17,506 nt of DNA. Origin: Armatimonadota bacterium (GTDB taxonomy: Bacteria > Armatimonadota > Armatimonadia > Armatimonadales > Armatimonadaceae). The notes under the pieces were generated by a model that was not told where the DNA came from, made no database searches, and saw only the letters and a list, made by a program, of their open reading frames with translations. This document shows, one piece after another, positions 1 to 8,751 of this stretch; the stretch's first letter is position 1; the number at the start of each line of letters is the position of its first letter. Both the position numbers and the translations under genes were made by a program. The DNA is taken from the NCBI GenBank assembly GCA_014381035.1, contig JACMIS010000102.1:1-17506 (forward strand), read 5' to 3'.

Positions 1-4
1 CGAT

Positions 5-19
5 CCAACGATGCGTTGG
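5..19. repeat. Short inverted repeat downstream of the carboxypeptidase gene
   Basis: CCAACG-ATG-CGTTGG is a perfect 6-bp inverted repeat with a 3-nt loop, lying 35 bases beyond the stop of the M32 carboxypeptidase gene. It has no T-tract on the minus strand, so it is not a convincing intrinsic terminator. It could be an RNA 3'-end stabilising hairpin or chance. The rest of 1-53 shows no feature. Confidence 0.25.
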
Positions 20-53
20 CGCCGTCCGCGAAGGACAAACGGAAACGGAAAGA

Positions 54-1550
54 TTATCCATACACCGCCCGGAACTTGTCGTTCAAGTATTTCAGGTAGG
101 AGCGTGATTGTGCCGGTTCGCCGCAGACTTTTTGCACCAACTCAGAGGGTAAGTAGCGGCGACCGGGTGCGTGGACGTTCTCGCGTAGCCATGACAGGAG
201 CGAAGTGAACTCACCTTTTTCCAGGTCGGACGCGATATGAGGGTAGTCACCCGTCGCTTTGTCATAAAGTTGTGACGACAACATCGTTCCCAGCGCGTAG
301 GTCGGGAAATAACCGAACAAAGCCGCCGACCAGTGGACATCCTGCAAGCAACCGTTCGCATCGGTGTCGGGCGTGATGCCGAGGTATTCCTGCATAAGTG
401 TGTTCCAGGCGTCGGGCACATCCTTTACCGCGAGTTCGCCCGCGACCATACGCTTTTCGATCTCGAAGCGGAGCATGATATGCAAGCAGTACGTCGCCTC
501 GTCGGCTTCGACACGGATGAAAGACGGCTCGACCTTGTTGATCGCGCGGTAGAAGGCGTCTCCGGAAACGTTGTCGAGCGTACCGGGGAACGCTTTTTGC
601 AAGTCGCCGTAGTATACATCCCAGAAGGCGCGGGAGCGACCGACGACATTTTCCCAGAGACGGGATTGCGATTCGTGAACTCCGAGCGAGACCGCGCCGG
701 AAAGCGGAGTGCCGTCGTCTTTGGACTGGAACCCCTGCTCGTATAAAGCATGACCGGTCTCGTGGATTGTGCCCATCAGCGCGGCGGGAAGCCAGTTGGC
801 TTCAAATCGCGTCGTGATACGCACGTCGTCCTTGCCGAACGACGTACAGAACGGGTGGACCGCCTTATCCTGCCGCCCGCGCTCGAAATCAAAGCCCATT
901 TTCTGGATAATCGTCTCGCCGAACGCTTTTTGCCCCTCTTCGGGAAAGTCGCGCCGGAGCGGCGAATCGTCCACCTGCGGGCGCGACTTGATGTACTGAA
1001 CCAGTTCGACCAGTCCGGTGCGCAGTTCGCCGAAAACGCGATCTACTTCCGCCGAGGTCATTCCCCGTTCGTACTGATCCAGAAGCGCGTCGTAAGGGTG
1101 CGCCGTATAGCCGAGGTATTGCGCCTTCTGCCGCGACAGGTCCAGCAACTTTTCCAGTGCCGGTGCGAAGTGTCCGAAACTGTTTTCCTGTCGCGCCTTT
1201 ACCCAGACTTCATGTCCCAGAGTTTCGGCTTTGGCGAGTTCGGCGACGAGACTTGCCGGGATCTTAACCGCATGATCGTAATCGCGACGCACCACGCGCA
1301 CGGTCAATCGCTCGTCGGACTCGGCATCGAGACCGGCAGTTTCCGATTCGGCGGCGGCGAGTAGCGTTCCTGTTTCGTCGGACGCGAACCGCTCATGCGC
1401 GATGGTGCCTAAAATGGCTAACTGTTCGGCGCGTTCGGCGGCTCCACCGTGCGGCATGTAGCACTGTTGATCCCAACCAAGGACGGCGGCGGCACTGCTA
1501 ATGTGGCTGATTTCTTTGTAACGGGCAAGGAGTTTGGCGTAATTTTCCAT
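54..1550 (-). CDS. M32-family metallocarboxypeptidase (carboxypeptidase Taq type)
   Basis: A 498-residue protein with the full-length architecture of peptidase family M32, cytosolic zinc carboxypeptidases that trim residues from peptide C-termini. The zinc motif is visible as HETGH at residues 263-267 (two His ligands, catalytic Glu264). The family-typical HESQSRLWEN follows, placing the third ligand at Glu293. Length and motif positions match the family's usual ~500 residues and there is no signal peptide, so it should act on cytoplasmic peptides, probably in protein turnover. The ATG at 1550 lacks a clear Shine-Dalgarno sequence. It is 26 bases after the stop of the GlcE-like gene, so it is probably the last gene of the 2779-3648 / 1577-2782 / 54-1550 operon and may depend partly on translational coupling. 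The family call is from visible motifs; the physiological substrate is not known. Confidence 0.95.
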   Translation of the reverse strand: MENYAKLLARYKEISHISSAAAVLGWDQQCYMPHGGAAERAEQLAILGTIAHERFASDETGTLLAAAESETAGLDAESDERLTVRVVRRDYDHAVKIPASLVAELAKAETLGHEVWVKARQENSFGHFAPALEKLLDLSRQKAQYLGYTAHPYDALLDQYERGMTSAEVDRVFGELRTGLVELVQYIKSRPQVDDSPLRRDFPEEGQKAFGETIIQKMGFDFERGRQDKAVHPFCTSFGKDDVRITTRFEANWLPAALMGTIHETGHALYEQGFQSKDDGTPLSGAVSLGVHESQSRLWENVVGRSRAFWDVYYGDLQKAFPGTLDNVSGDAFYRAINKVEPSFIRVEADEATYCLHIMLRFEIEKRMVAGELAVKDVPDAWNTLMQEYLGITPDTDANGCLQDVHWSAALFGYFPTYALGTMLSSQLYDKATGDYPHIASDLEKGEFTSLLSWLRENVHAPGRRYLPSELVQKVCGEPAQSRSYLKYLNDKFRAVYG

Positions 1551-1576
1551 GCGGATATGTTACCGCATCGCGTGTG

Positions 1577-2782
1577 TTAAATACCGCCGATAAATCGCCC
1601 TGGGTTGAAAACATGGTCGGGGTCTAAAGCGGTTTTCAAGCGGCGCATCAGCGGGAGCGACGCGGGCTCGGGCGACCAGACGGGAATATCGCCACCGCGC
1701 ACCTCCAGGGGGGCGTGCAGGATCGTATGGCTTTGAAAGAACGGATAACCGGGTGTGCTCATCCATTCCATCATGTCGCCCATTGCCGCCGGAATGGCAT
1801 CGTTCCATTCGGGGAAATGAACGTGCGACACGCCAGTTCCATTCCAGCCTTCTACAACACCACCCGCTTGCCGAAAGATAGATAATTGCCAGAGGGCGGG
1901 CCATTGCTGTGTGGCGGGACCCGCAAATCGCAGCACGACGGTTCCGCCAGGGAGGGCGTGACTCGTCGGTGTATCAAGAACAGTAACCGGGTGCTGTGGA
2001 CTCATTCCATCGCGAGATTCTTGCGCGACACGTTCCGATTCCGCCGCCACAACCTCCTCGAATCCCGCGAAGTGTGCGACCATGTAGGTGCCGGATTCCT
2101 CCATGCGCCCATAAAGCTGTATCGTGGAAGTTTGTTTCTCTGCCGCATCGAAGAATGCCTCGGTACCGCCGATGCTGTCATCGCCCAAGCGAACGAACAC
2201 AGTTCGTTCCGCCTCGGGTAGCGGCGCGACTTTGAACGTGGCTTCCGCGAGGATGCCGAGGGTGCCGAGTGCGCCGATGTGCAGTTTGGGGATGTCGTAC
2301 CCGGTGACGTTCTTGACCACCTTGCCGCCGCCTTTGACAAGTCTGCCCTGCGCATTCACCACCGACAAACCGATCAGCCAGTCCCGCGCCGTGCCGTAAC
2401 CGAGGCGGGACGCGCCGAACGCATTGGTCGCCAGAATGCCGCCGATGGTAGCACTTTCGGGGTGCGGCGGGTCGAGGGGAAGAAACAAGCCGTGCGGTCG
2501 GAGCGCGGCTTGTACATCGGTGAGCGTCGCGCCCGCTTCGACTGTGATTGTCAGGTCGCCCGGTTCCACGGCAACGATCCGGTTCAAGCCGGATGTTTCT
2601 ATGAGCGTAAACGCCCCGGCGCGGAGGCGGTAGCCATAACCCTGCCCGGTACCGCCGCCGTGGGGTACAATTGCGTGTCCCGCCGAAACCGCGTCTCGAA
2701 CCGCTTCCGCGAGTTCGGTAGGGGAGTGTGGCGATTGGACATCGGTAGGTTCGACGCCGAGAGTTTCCAGAAACGAAATCAA
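1577..2782 (-). CDS. glcE: FAD-binding oxidase, GlcE-like (glycolate oxidase subunit)
   Basis: A 401-residue flavoprotein of the FAD_binding_4/PCMH fold. The N-terminal half (about residues 15-190) carries the expected signatures: VPHGGGTG near residue 41, a TIGGILATNAFG segment, then GGGKVVKNVTGYD and GALGTLGIL. The KNVTGYD stretch is typical of GlcD/GlcE proteins, which oxidise glycolate or other 2-hydroxyacids. The shorter length (about 400, not 470-500) favours GlcE over GlcD. No GlcD catalytic partner or GlcF iron-sulfur subunit is encoded next to it, so either the partners are elsewhere or the protein has a different substrate. The start is a TTG at 2782 that overlaps the upstream stop as TTGA, with a weak AGG 5 nt upstream. 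No ATG exists early enough to keep the FAD domain, so a coupled TTG start is the best reading. Confidence 0.85.
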   Translation of the reverse strand: MISFLETLGVEPTDVQSPHSPTELAEAVRDAVSAGHAIVPHGGGTGQGYGYRLRAGAFTLIETSGLNRIVAVEPGDLTITVEAGATLTDVQAALRPHGLFLPLDPPHPESATIGGILATNAFGASRLGYGTARDWLIGLSVVNAQGRLVKGGGKVVKNVTGYDIPKLHIGALGTLGILAEATFKVAPLPEAERTVFVRLGDDSIGGTEAFFDAAEKQTSTIQLYGRMEESGTYMVAHFAGFEEVVAAESERVAQESRDGMSPQHPVTVLDTPTSHALPGGTVVLRFAGPATQQWPALWQLSIFRQAGGVVEGWNGTGVSHVHFPEWNDAIPAAMGDMMEWMSTPGYPFFQSHTILHAPLEVRGGDIPVWSPEPASLPLMRRLKTALDPDHVFNPGRFIGGI

Positions 2783-3648
2783 AACAGCCTGAATGCTTTC
2801 GTTACCGTCAGGGCGCGAACGATGTCGGCGGCAGGTAGCAGGGTTTGGATGCGCCCGATACCCAGTCCCGCATACAGGGAGGGGCGGTCTTCATCGGTAG
2901 GCGTGCAAAGGCGGCGGCGCGGGGAGCAGGGCCAGTCGCCAGTCAGGCGCGGGTCCAGTTGCAGATTGATCTGTCCGGCGCGTAGCAACCGGATCTTGTC
3001 ACGTCTGGGGGCGTTCGCTTCCTCGGACAGTAGAAAGCGCGTCCCGAAAAATGCCGCGTTTGCCCCCGCCGCGAGAGCGGCTTGTACATCGTCGGTGTTC
3101 GCGAACCCGCCGCCGGCAATGATCGGGATGGCAGAACCGAATTCGTCGCGCAATTCGCGGACCAACTCCAGAATCGGGCGCGGGGAGCGTACCTGCCCCC
3201 CGGCTTCGGTGCCCTGCGCAACTAAAACCGACGCTCCCATCTCGGTGGCGTCTCGCGCCTCCGCTAACGTACCGATCTGCCAGAACGCGGTTCCACCCGC
3301 CCGGAGGATACGGGGGAGGAGGCGCGGCGCATTCCACCAGAACACTTGAAACGTGCGGAATCCCTCGGTGATGGCGGTGTCGAAAACCTCGTCCCGTTCC
3401 CATTGCGCCGTGAACGCCAACAACACAGGGCGGGGGGTGATTATGCGGATCTGCCGCAATTTCCTTCGCAGTTCGGACGGATCGGGGTTCCAGACAGACA
3501 ACGTACCGAGTCCGCCCGCCCGCGAAACGGCGGCGGCAAGGCGCGGACCATCGCAACCGCCGAGTGACGCTTGCATTACAGGAAACATCGGCGGCAGATT
3601 AGGCAGGTAACTTTCTTTTTTCGAAGTGCGGTAGGCTTTGATCGGCAT
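2779..3648 (-). CDS. Nitronate monooxygenase / 2-nitropropane dioxygenase-family flavoprotein
   Basis: About 289 residues forming an NMO-family TIM barrel that binds FMN. Visible signatures are the N-terminal PMFPVMQASLGG segment, QGTEAGGQ in the middle, and the phosphate-binding end IIAGGGFANTDDVQAALAAG followed by AAFFGTRFLL. Family members oxidise alkyl nitronates; relatives include FabK enoyl-ACP reductases. The usual catalytic His of the QGxEAGGH motif is Gln here (residue 152 from the ATG), so classical nitronate chemistry is doubtful. Start choice: ATG at 3648 is used, but an in-frame TTG at 3654 is better spaced from a GGAA at about 3663-3666. The stop overlaps the next start by 4 bases, giving translational coupling with the GlcE-like oxidase, so the two flavoproteins are probably made together. 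Confidence 0.85.
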   Translation of the reverse strand: MPIKAYRTSKKESYLPNLPPMFPVMQASLGGCDGPRLAAAVSRAGGLGTLSVWNPDPSELRRKLRQIRIITPRPVLLAFTAQWERDEVFDTAITEGFRTFQVFWWNAPRLLPRILRAGGTAFWQIGTLAEARDATEMGASVLVAQGTEAGGQVRSPRPILELVRELRDEFGSAIPIIAGGGFANTDDVQAALAAGANAAFFGTRFLLSEEANAPRRDKIRLLRAGQINLQLDPRLTGDWPCSPRRRLCTPTDEDRPSLYAGLGIGRIQTLLPAADIVRALTVTKAFRLF

Positions 3649-3710
3649 CGGCAAAAAAATGTTCCGCGCTTATTTTACCGCAACGCGCCGGAATTCGTTT
3701 CTTTGTATTG

Positions 3711-4436
3711 TCAACGGGAATCCGTCGCGGCGGTTTTCAGGGTTCGCTTGATGCTGTCCCGTGTACGCTTCAACCGTTGTTGTAACCGCTTGGCACGTTT
3801 GGAACCGAGCGGACTGGCGTCTTTTTTCGCTCCCGCAACCGTTTCCAGTCGTTCCGCAATCGCTTCGATCCGCTCTGTGATGCGCCGCAACACTCCGCCC
3901 CGTGTTTCCGGCGTCACCCGGCGCGGCAGTTCATCCGTGAGCCGTGCGAAACGCACCAGCGTTTCACTCAATTTAGAGCCGGACTCGGTGCGGCGTGACG
4001 CGTCGGCAATCGCCGTCTGCGCCCGAAGCACGGCACGCTCCAAACGGGTGGTTTGCGGTGCATCCTCGCCGGGAGCGGGAAGATCAAGTGTTTCCGTCGC
4101 TCTGATCCCGGCTTCCCTCACCTCCAATCCCGACCCCTCTGGAGGGAGGGGGGGACCGGATAAAACGCTTGTGGGGAGCGGCCCGTCACCGGCTTCTTCT
4201 GTTTCCCTCTCTTTTTCTTGAGGGGGTTGGGTAGTGAGGGCAAACGCCACTACCTGAACCGCCACGCTACGGGGCATTCCGGTAACGGAGATAATCTGTT
4301 CCAGCGTTGTTTGCGCGAGTTCGGCACGGGTAGTGATCCCCGCTTCGGCAAGCAACCGGCGGCGCACCGGTCCGAGTCCCGGCACCCCGGAAAGTTCGGT
4401 AACGGTTTGTGACAGATTGGTAACGGGTTCGCTCAT
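3711..4436 (-). CDS. Helix-hairpin-helix domain protein of unknown function
   Basis: A 241-residue protein I do not recognise as a named family. The N-terminus (about residues 14-50) contains LSGVPGLGPVRRRLLAEAGI followed by a second turn-like TLEQIISVTGMP, typical of a tandem helix-hairpin-helix unit that binds DNA non-specifically. Residues about 66-108 are a Pro/Gly/Glu-rich linker encoded by a palindromic insert (4115-4240). The C-terminal part (about 115-241) is predicted helical, rich in Arg/Lys and Glu, and ends in a very basic tail (KRAKRLQQRLKRTRDSIKR). There is no signal peptide or catalytic motif. It lies between pyrG (70 bases upstream) and the NMO-like gene (62 bases downstream), so co-transcription is possible. 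A DNA-associated structural role is plausible but unproven. No Shine-Dalgarno precedes the ATG. Confidence 0.7.
   Translation of the reverse strand: MSEPVTNLSQTVTELSGVPGLGPVRRRLLAEAGITTRAELAQTTLEQIISVTGMPRSVAVQVVAFALTTQPPQEKERETEEAGDGPLPTSVLSGPPLPPEGSGLEVREAGIRATETLDLPAPGEDAPQTTRLERAVLRAQTAIADASRRTESGSKLSETLVRFARLTDELPRRVTPETRGGVLRRITERIEAIAERLETVAGAKKDASPLGSKRAKRLQQRLKRTRDSIKRTLKTAATDSR
4115..4240. repeat. In-gene palindromic low-complexity element, translated in frame
   Basis: The segment opens with CCCTCACCTCCAATCCC and closes with TTGGGTAGTGAGGG, imperfect terminal inverted repeats. Internal runs such as CCCCTCTGGAGGGAGGGG and CCCTCTC...GAGGGGG are also self-complementary. It is 126 bases long, exactly 42 codons, and disrupts no reading frame. 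It resembles in style the dispersed palindromic repeats with CCCTCACCCC-like ends known from many bacterial genomes, but copy number cannot be judged from this window. It encodes the linker between the helix-hairpin-helix and helical parts of the host protein. Confidence 0.6.
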
Positions 4437-4444
4437 ACCGTATT

Positions 4445-4463
4445 ATTGCCACAGTTTGGCAAT
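4445..4463. repeat. 7-bp inverted repeat between pyrG and the HhH gene
   Basis: ATTGCCA-CAGTT-TGGCAAT is a perfect 7-bp inverted repeat with a 5-nt loop in the 70-base spacer. On the minus strand it lies 44 bases after the pyrG stop and 9 bases before the HhH start. No U-tract follows, so it is a weak terminator at best. It could equally be an operator. Confidence 0.3.
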
Positions 4464-4506
4464 TTTCGCACGGCTTGAGTACTTTCTATTGGAAATACCG
4501 TTGTTC

Positions 4507-6339
<1,833 letters not shown>

Positions 6340-6346
6340 GAAGCGG

Positions 6347-6375
6347 ATTGTATCGGGTCGCGATAGGTTTGGCAA
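6347..6375 (-). promoter_or_regulatory. Sigma-70-type promoter for pyrG
   Basis: On the minus strand TTGCCA (6375-6370) and TACAAT (6352-6347) are separated by exactly 17 bases. It lies after the murA stop, so pyrG need not rely on murA read-through. Confidence 0.7.
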
Positions 6376-6421
6376 CCACGTGACGAGGACAGGGCGAAAC
6401 AGGATATTAAGAACGGAAAAA

Positions 6422-7765
6422 TTAGTCGGCGATGAGCGTACCTGATTCGTCTTCGCGGTTGATCTCGGCACCGATACCGCGCAGTTTCCCGACAATGTTC
6501 TCGTAACCGCGCTCGACGTGAAATGTGTCGTATACGCGGGTTTCGCCGTCCGCCGCGAGAGCCGCGACGATCAGCGCGGCACCGGCACGCAGATCGGTTG
6601 CCTTCACAATCGCGCCAGAGAATCTCGGGACCCCGGTGATGATCGCCTGTCGTCCGCCGTCCGCCGAGATCTTCGCGCCGAGTTTGGCAAGCTCGGTCAG
6701 GTAATGAAAGCGCGATTCATACACCGTGTCCGTAACAACCGAAGTCCCGTCCGCGAGGGCGAGCACCGACGTGAATGGCTGCTGCAGGTCGGTCGGAAAG
6801 CCAGGATGCGGCATCGCGGTCAGGCGCGTGAACTTGAGCCGCCCGGCTTCCTTGCCGCGAATACGGACCCCGCCGGGGACGTCGTCCACGCCGACACCCA
6901 TTTCGGCGAGTTTGAAGAGTACGGCGCGCAGGTGCGCGAAATTTGCGTTCTGCAGGACGACATCGCCACCCGTTATCGCTGCCGCCGCCGCGAAAGTTCC
7001 GGCTTCGATCCGATCCGGCATCACCGCGAACGTCGCGCCACGCAGAGCTTTGACGCCGCGGATGAAAATCGTGCCCGTGCCCTGCCCGGAAATGTCCGCG
7101 CCCATCGCGGCGAGCAGGTCGCCGAGGTTTTCGACGTCGGGCTCCTGCGCCGCGTTCTGAATCACGGTCACGCCGTCCGCCAGGGTCGCCGCCATCATCA
7201 CATTCATCGTCGCGCCGACGGACGGCAGATCGAGGTAAATGTTTGCGCCCTTCAACCCACCTTTGGGGGCGTCGGCGCAGATCGCGCCGTGTTCGCTTTC
7301 CACGGTCGCCCCGAGGGCTTCCATACCTTTGAGATGCAGGTCCACCGCGCGTGCCCCGATATTACAGCCCCCCGGTTGGGGGATAATGGCTTTGCCGAGG
7401 CGGGCGAGAACTGGACCGAGCACCCAAAATGACGCACGCATCCGTGCGACCAGTTCCACCGGCGCGGCGAACTCTTTCAACCCGGAAGCGTTGATGCGGA
7501 TCGTGTGCCCGTCGCCCTCGAAGCCGACCGTGGCGCCGAGACGGCAAAGAAGTTCCGCGAGGGTTTCGATGTCGGAGATCTGCGGGACGTTGGTTAAAAC
7601 GGTGTCGCCGGACTCGGCGAGAAGTGCCCCCGCGATCAGCGCGACGGCGGCGTTTTTGGAGCCCCCGATGGGAACACTGCCGACAAGTCGTTTGCCGCCC
7701 CGTATGACGATGCGCTGTCCGTTGCCACTGTTACTGATGCCTTCGCCCAACCCGTTTTCCATCAC
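6422..7765 (-). CDS. murA: UDP-N-acetylglucosamine 1-carboxyvinyltransferase
   Basis: MurA transfers enolpyruvate from PEP to UDP-GlcNAc, the first committed step of peptidoglycan synthesis in the cytoplasm. The sequence has the two-domain EPSP-synthase-like fold: GSVPIGGSKNA with the substrate Lys, RASFWVLGPVLARLG, and the active-site loop PGGCNIGARAVDLH. The loop has Cys, not Asp, so the enzyme should be fosfomycin-sensitive. Later signatures are DRIEAGTF and HPGFPTDLQQPF. The open frame reaches an ATG at 7786, but that codon is only ~6 nt from the expected transcription start and has no ribosome site. GGAGG at 7779-7775 points instead to GTG at 7765 (spacing 9), or ATG at 7762. From 7765 the protein is 447 residues, close to the usual 420-440. 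Confidence 0.97.
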   Translation of the reverse strand: MMENGLGEGISNSGNGQRIVIRGGKRLVGSVPIGGSKNAAVALIAGALLAESGDTVLTNVPQISDIETLAELLCRLGATVGFEGDGHTIRINASGLKEFAAPVELVARMRASFWVLGPVLARLGKAIIPQPGGCNIGARAVDLHLKGMEALGATVESEHGAICADAPKGGLKGANIYLDLPSVGATMNVMMAATLADGVTVIQNAAQEPDVENLGDLLAAMGADISGQGTGTIFIRGVKALRGATFAVMPDRIEAGTFAAAAAITGGDVVLQNANFAHLRAVLFKLAEMGVGVDDVPGGVRIRGKEAGRLKFTRLTAMPHPGFPTDLQQPFTSVLALADGTSVVTDTVYESRFHYLTELAKLGAKISADGGRQAIITGVPRFSGAIVKATDLRAGAALIVAALAADGETRVYDTFHVERGYENIVGKLRGIGAEINREDESGTLIAD

Positions 7766-7799
7766 GAGAGCCGCCCTCCGTGCCATAAATATAACCGGC

Positions 7800-7828
7800 A
7801 GTATATCCGTCGCATGAGGGTATGTAAA
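7800..7828 (-). promoter_or_regulatory. Sigma-70-type promoter for murA
   Basis: TTTACA (7828-7823) and TATACT (7805-7800) on the minus strand are 17 bases apart. The predicted start near 7792 leaves the GGAGG at 7779-7775 inside the transcript and supports the shorter MurA start. Confidence 0.7.
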
Positions 7829-7870
7829 GGGACAAGGGCGAAAGTTATACGCAAGTGAATACTGGTTTTG

Positions 7871-8666
7871 TTACGAACGCAATCCTTTTTCGCGGAGCAG
7901 ACCGTCCGCCCATTGCGCGTGGCCGAGCGATGAGGGTGGTTCCGGTGCTTGCCTGTACTTGAGTCTGTGACCGACCGCACTGCGGTCGTAGACGCCGTTC
8001 ATGATCGGTTGCAAATCGAGTAGTGCGTCGGGCATTCCCGGTAGCAGTGGTACGCGCACCATCGGAAGTGTGTCGCGCACGGAAAGGGGCCACACCTCGA
8101 ATTGCCCCCGACGATTGCCGACGCGATGGAGCAAGATCAGATAGTCGAACCGTTTTTCTCCAGAACGCGCTCCCGCCGTACCGCGACGGCGTGTTCTCCG
8201 GCGCGAAGCAGGTCTATTTCCAGTAAGTGGCTTTCGCTGTTCAGAACGCGGCTTTGTTTCAGGGTGTATTCGTCACGTCCGATGCCTGCCATTTTGTTGG
8301 TGGGGCTAAGAAACTCAATGACTGTCAGAACGCGCTCCTCGCCATCGGCGGTGATTACTTCGATATTTGGCTCCGTTACTTCGTGAGGCGCGTACTTGAT
8401 GATAAGTGGCAGAGTTTCGGTGCGCTCTATGACCGCCGTGCGCGAAGCGGATGGCGGCGCACTCGGCGACTCCACAGCAGTACCGTCGGGATAAATATAA
8501 TCTTCGAACGGCATCAGATAACACCGCTCCTCATACTGCGCGATAATTCTCGCAGGCAGTTGTGCGTTTAATTGATACGTAATGTCACTGATAAAATGAC
8601 CGTGGAATTGTCGCCATCGAAACGTGTTCTCAAGATATGGACCATGCCCGGAAACGGGGAAGGCAT
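7871..8666 (-). pseudogene. DUF4058-family gene broken by two frameshifts
   Basis: Three consecutive frames together spell one ~265-codon DUF4058 protein. Frame one starts at ATG 8666 (AGGAGA 6 nt upstream) and gives the family's MPSPFPGM start. One base is then missing near 8641 (GGTCC where GGATCC would give the expected DPYLE). The next frame continues PYLENTFRWRQFH and includes VIEFLSPTNK and HLLEIDLLRAGE. A second base is missing in an A-run (T-run on the plus strand, 8153-8157), after which the last frame reads FDYLILLHRVGNRRG through VRVPLLPG to the TAA at 7871. Family members are uncharacterised proteins often found in many copies in cyanobacteria, Chloroflexota and similar genomes. 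Both lesions are single-base deletions; one in a homopolymer could be a sequencing error, but the other is not. Confidence 0.85.
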
Positions 8667-8719
8667 CGCGCTCTCCTGTCGGCGGTTTCCGATTTGCGCC
8701 GGTCGCACATAGTTACAGG

Positions 8720-8725
8720 TATAAT
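8720..8725 (+). promoter_or_regulatory. Probable -10 box for dgt
   Basis: A perfect TATAAT lies 26 bases before the dgt ATG. The only -35-like TTGCGC (8694-8699) is 20 bases away, longer than normal, so only the -10 is called. The 85-base divergent spacer also holds the ribosome site of the DUF4058 pseudogene on the other strand. Confidence 0.5.
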
Positions 8726-8751
8726 ATCGCCTGAGGGAACCGGAGAAAAGC

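Noticed and set aside
2279..3349. 356-codon plus-strand open frame opposite the GlcE-like and NMO-like genes
   Set aside because: Arg/Ser-rich product with no domain, spanning two genes with clear family signatures on the other strand.
3661..3730. TTGACA on the minus strand just before the NMO-like gene
   Set aside because: The best -10 (TAAAAT) is 31 bases away, far outside normal spacing, and TTGACA overlaps the HhH stop codon.
4115..4240. Short CRISPR or IS-like remnant in the HhH gene
   Set aside because: There are no direct repeats with spacers, no transposase frame and no target-site duplication that I can see; a palindromic repeat fits better.
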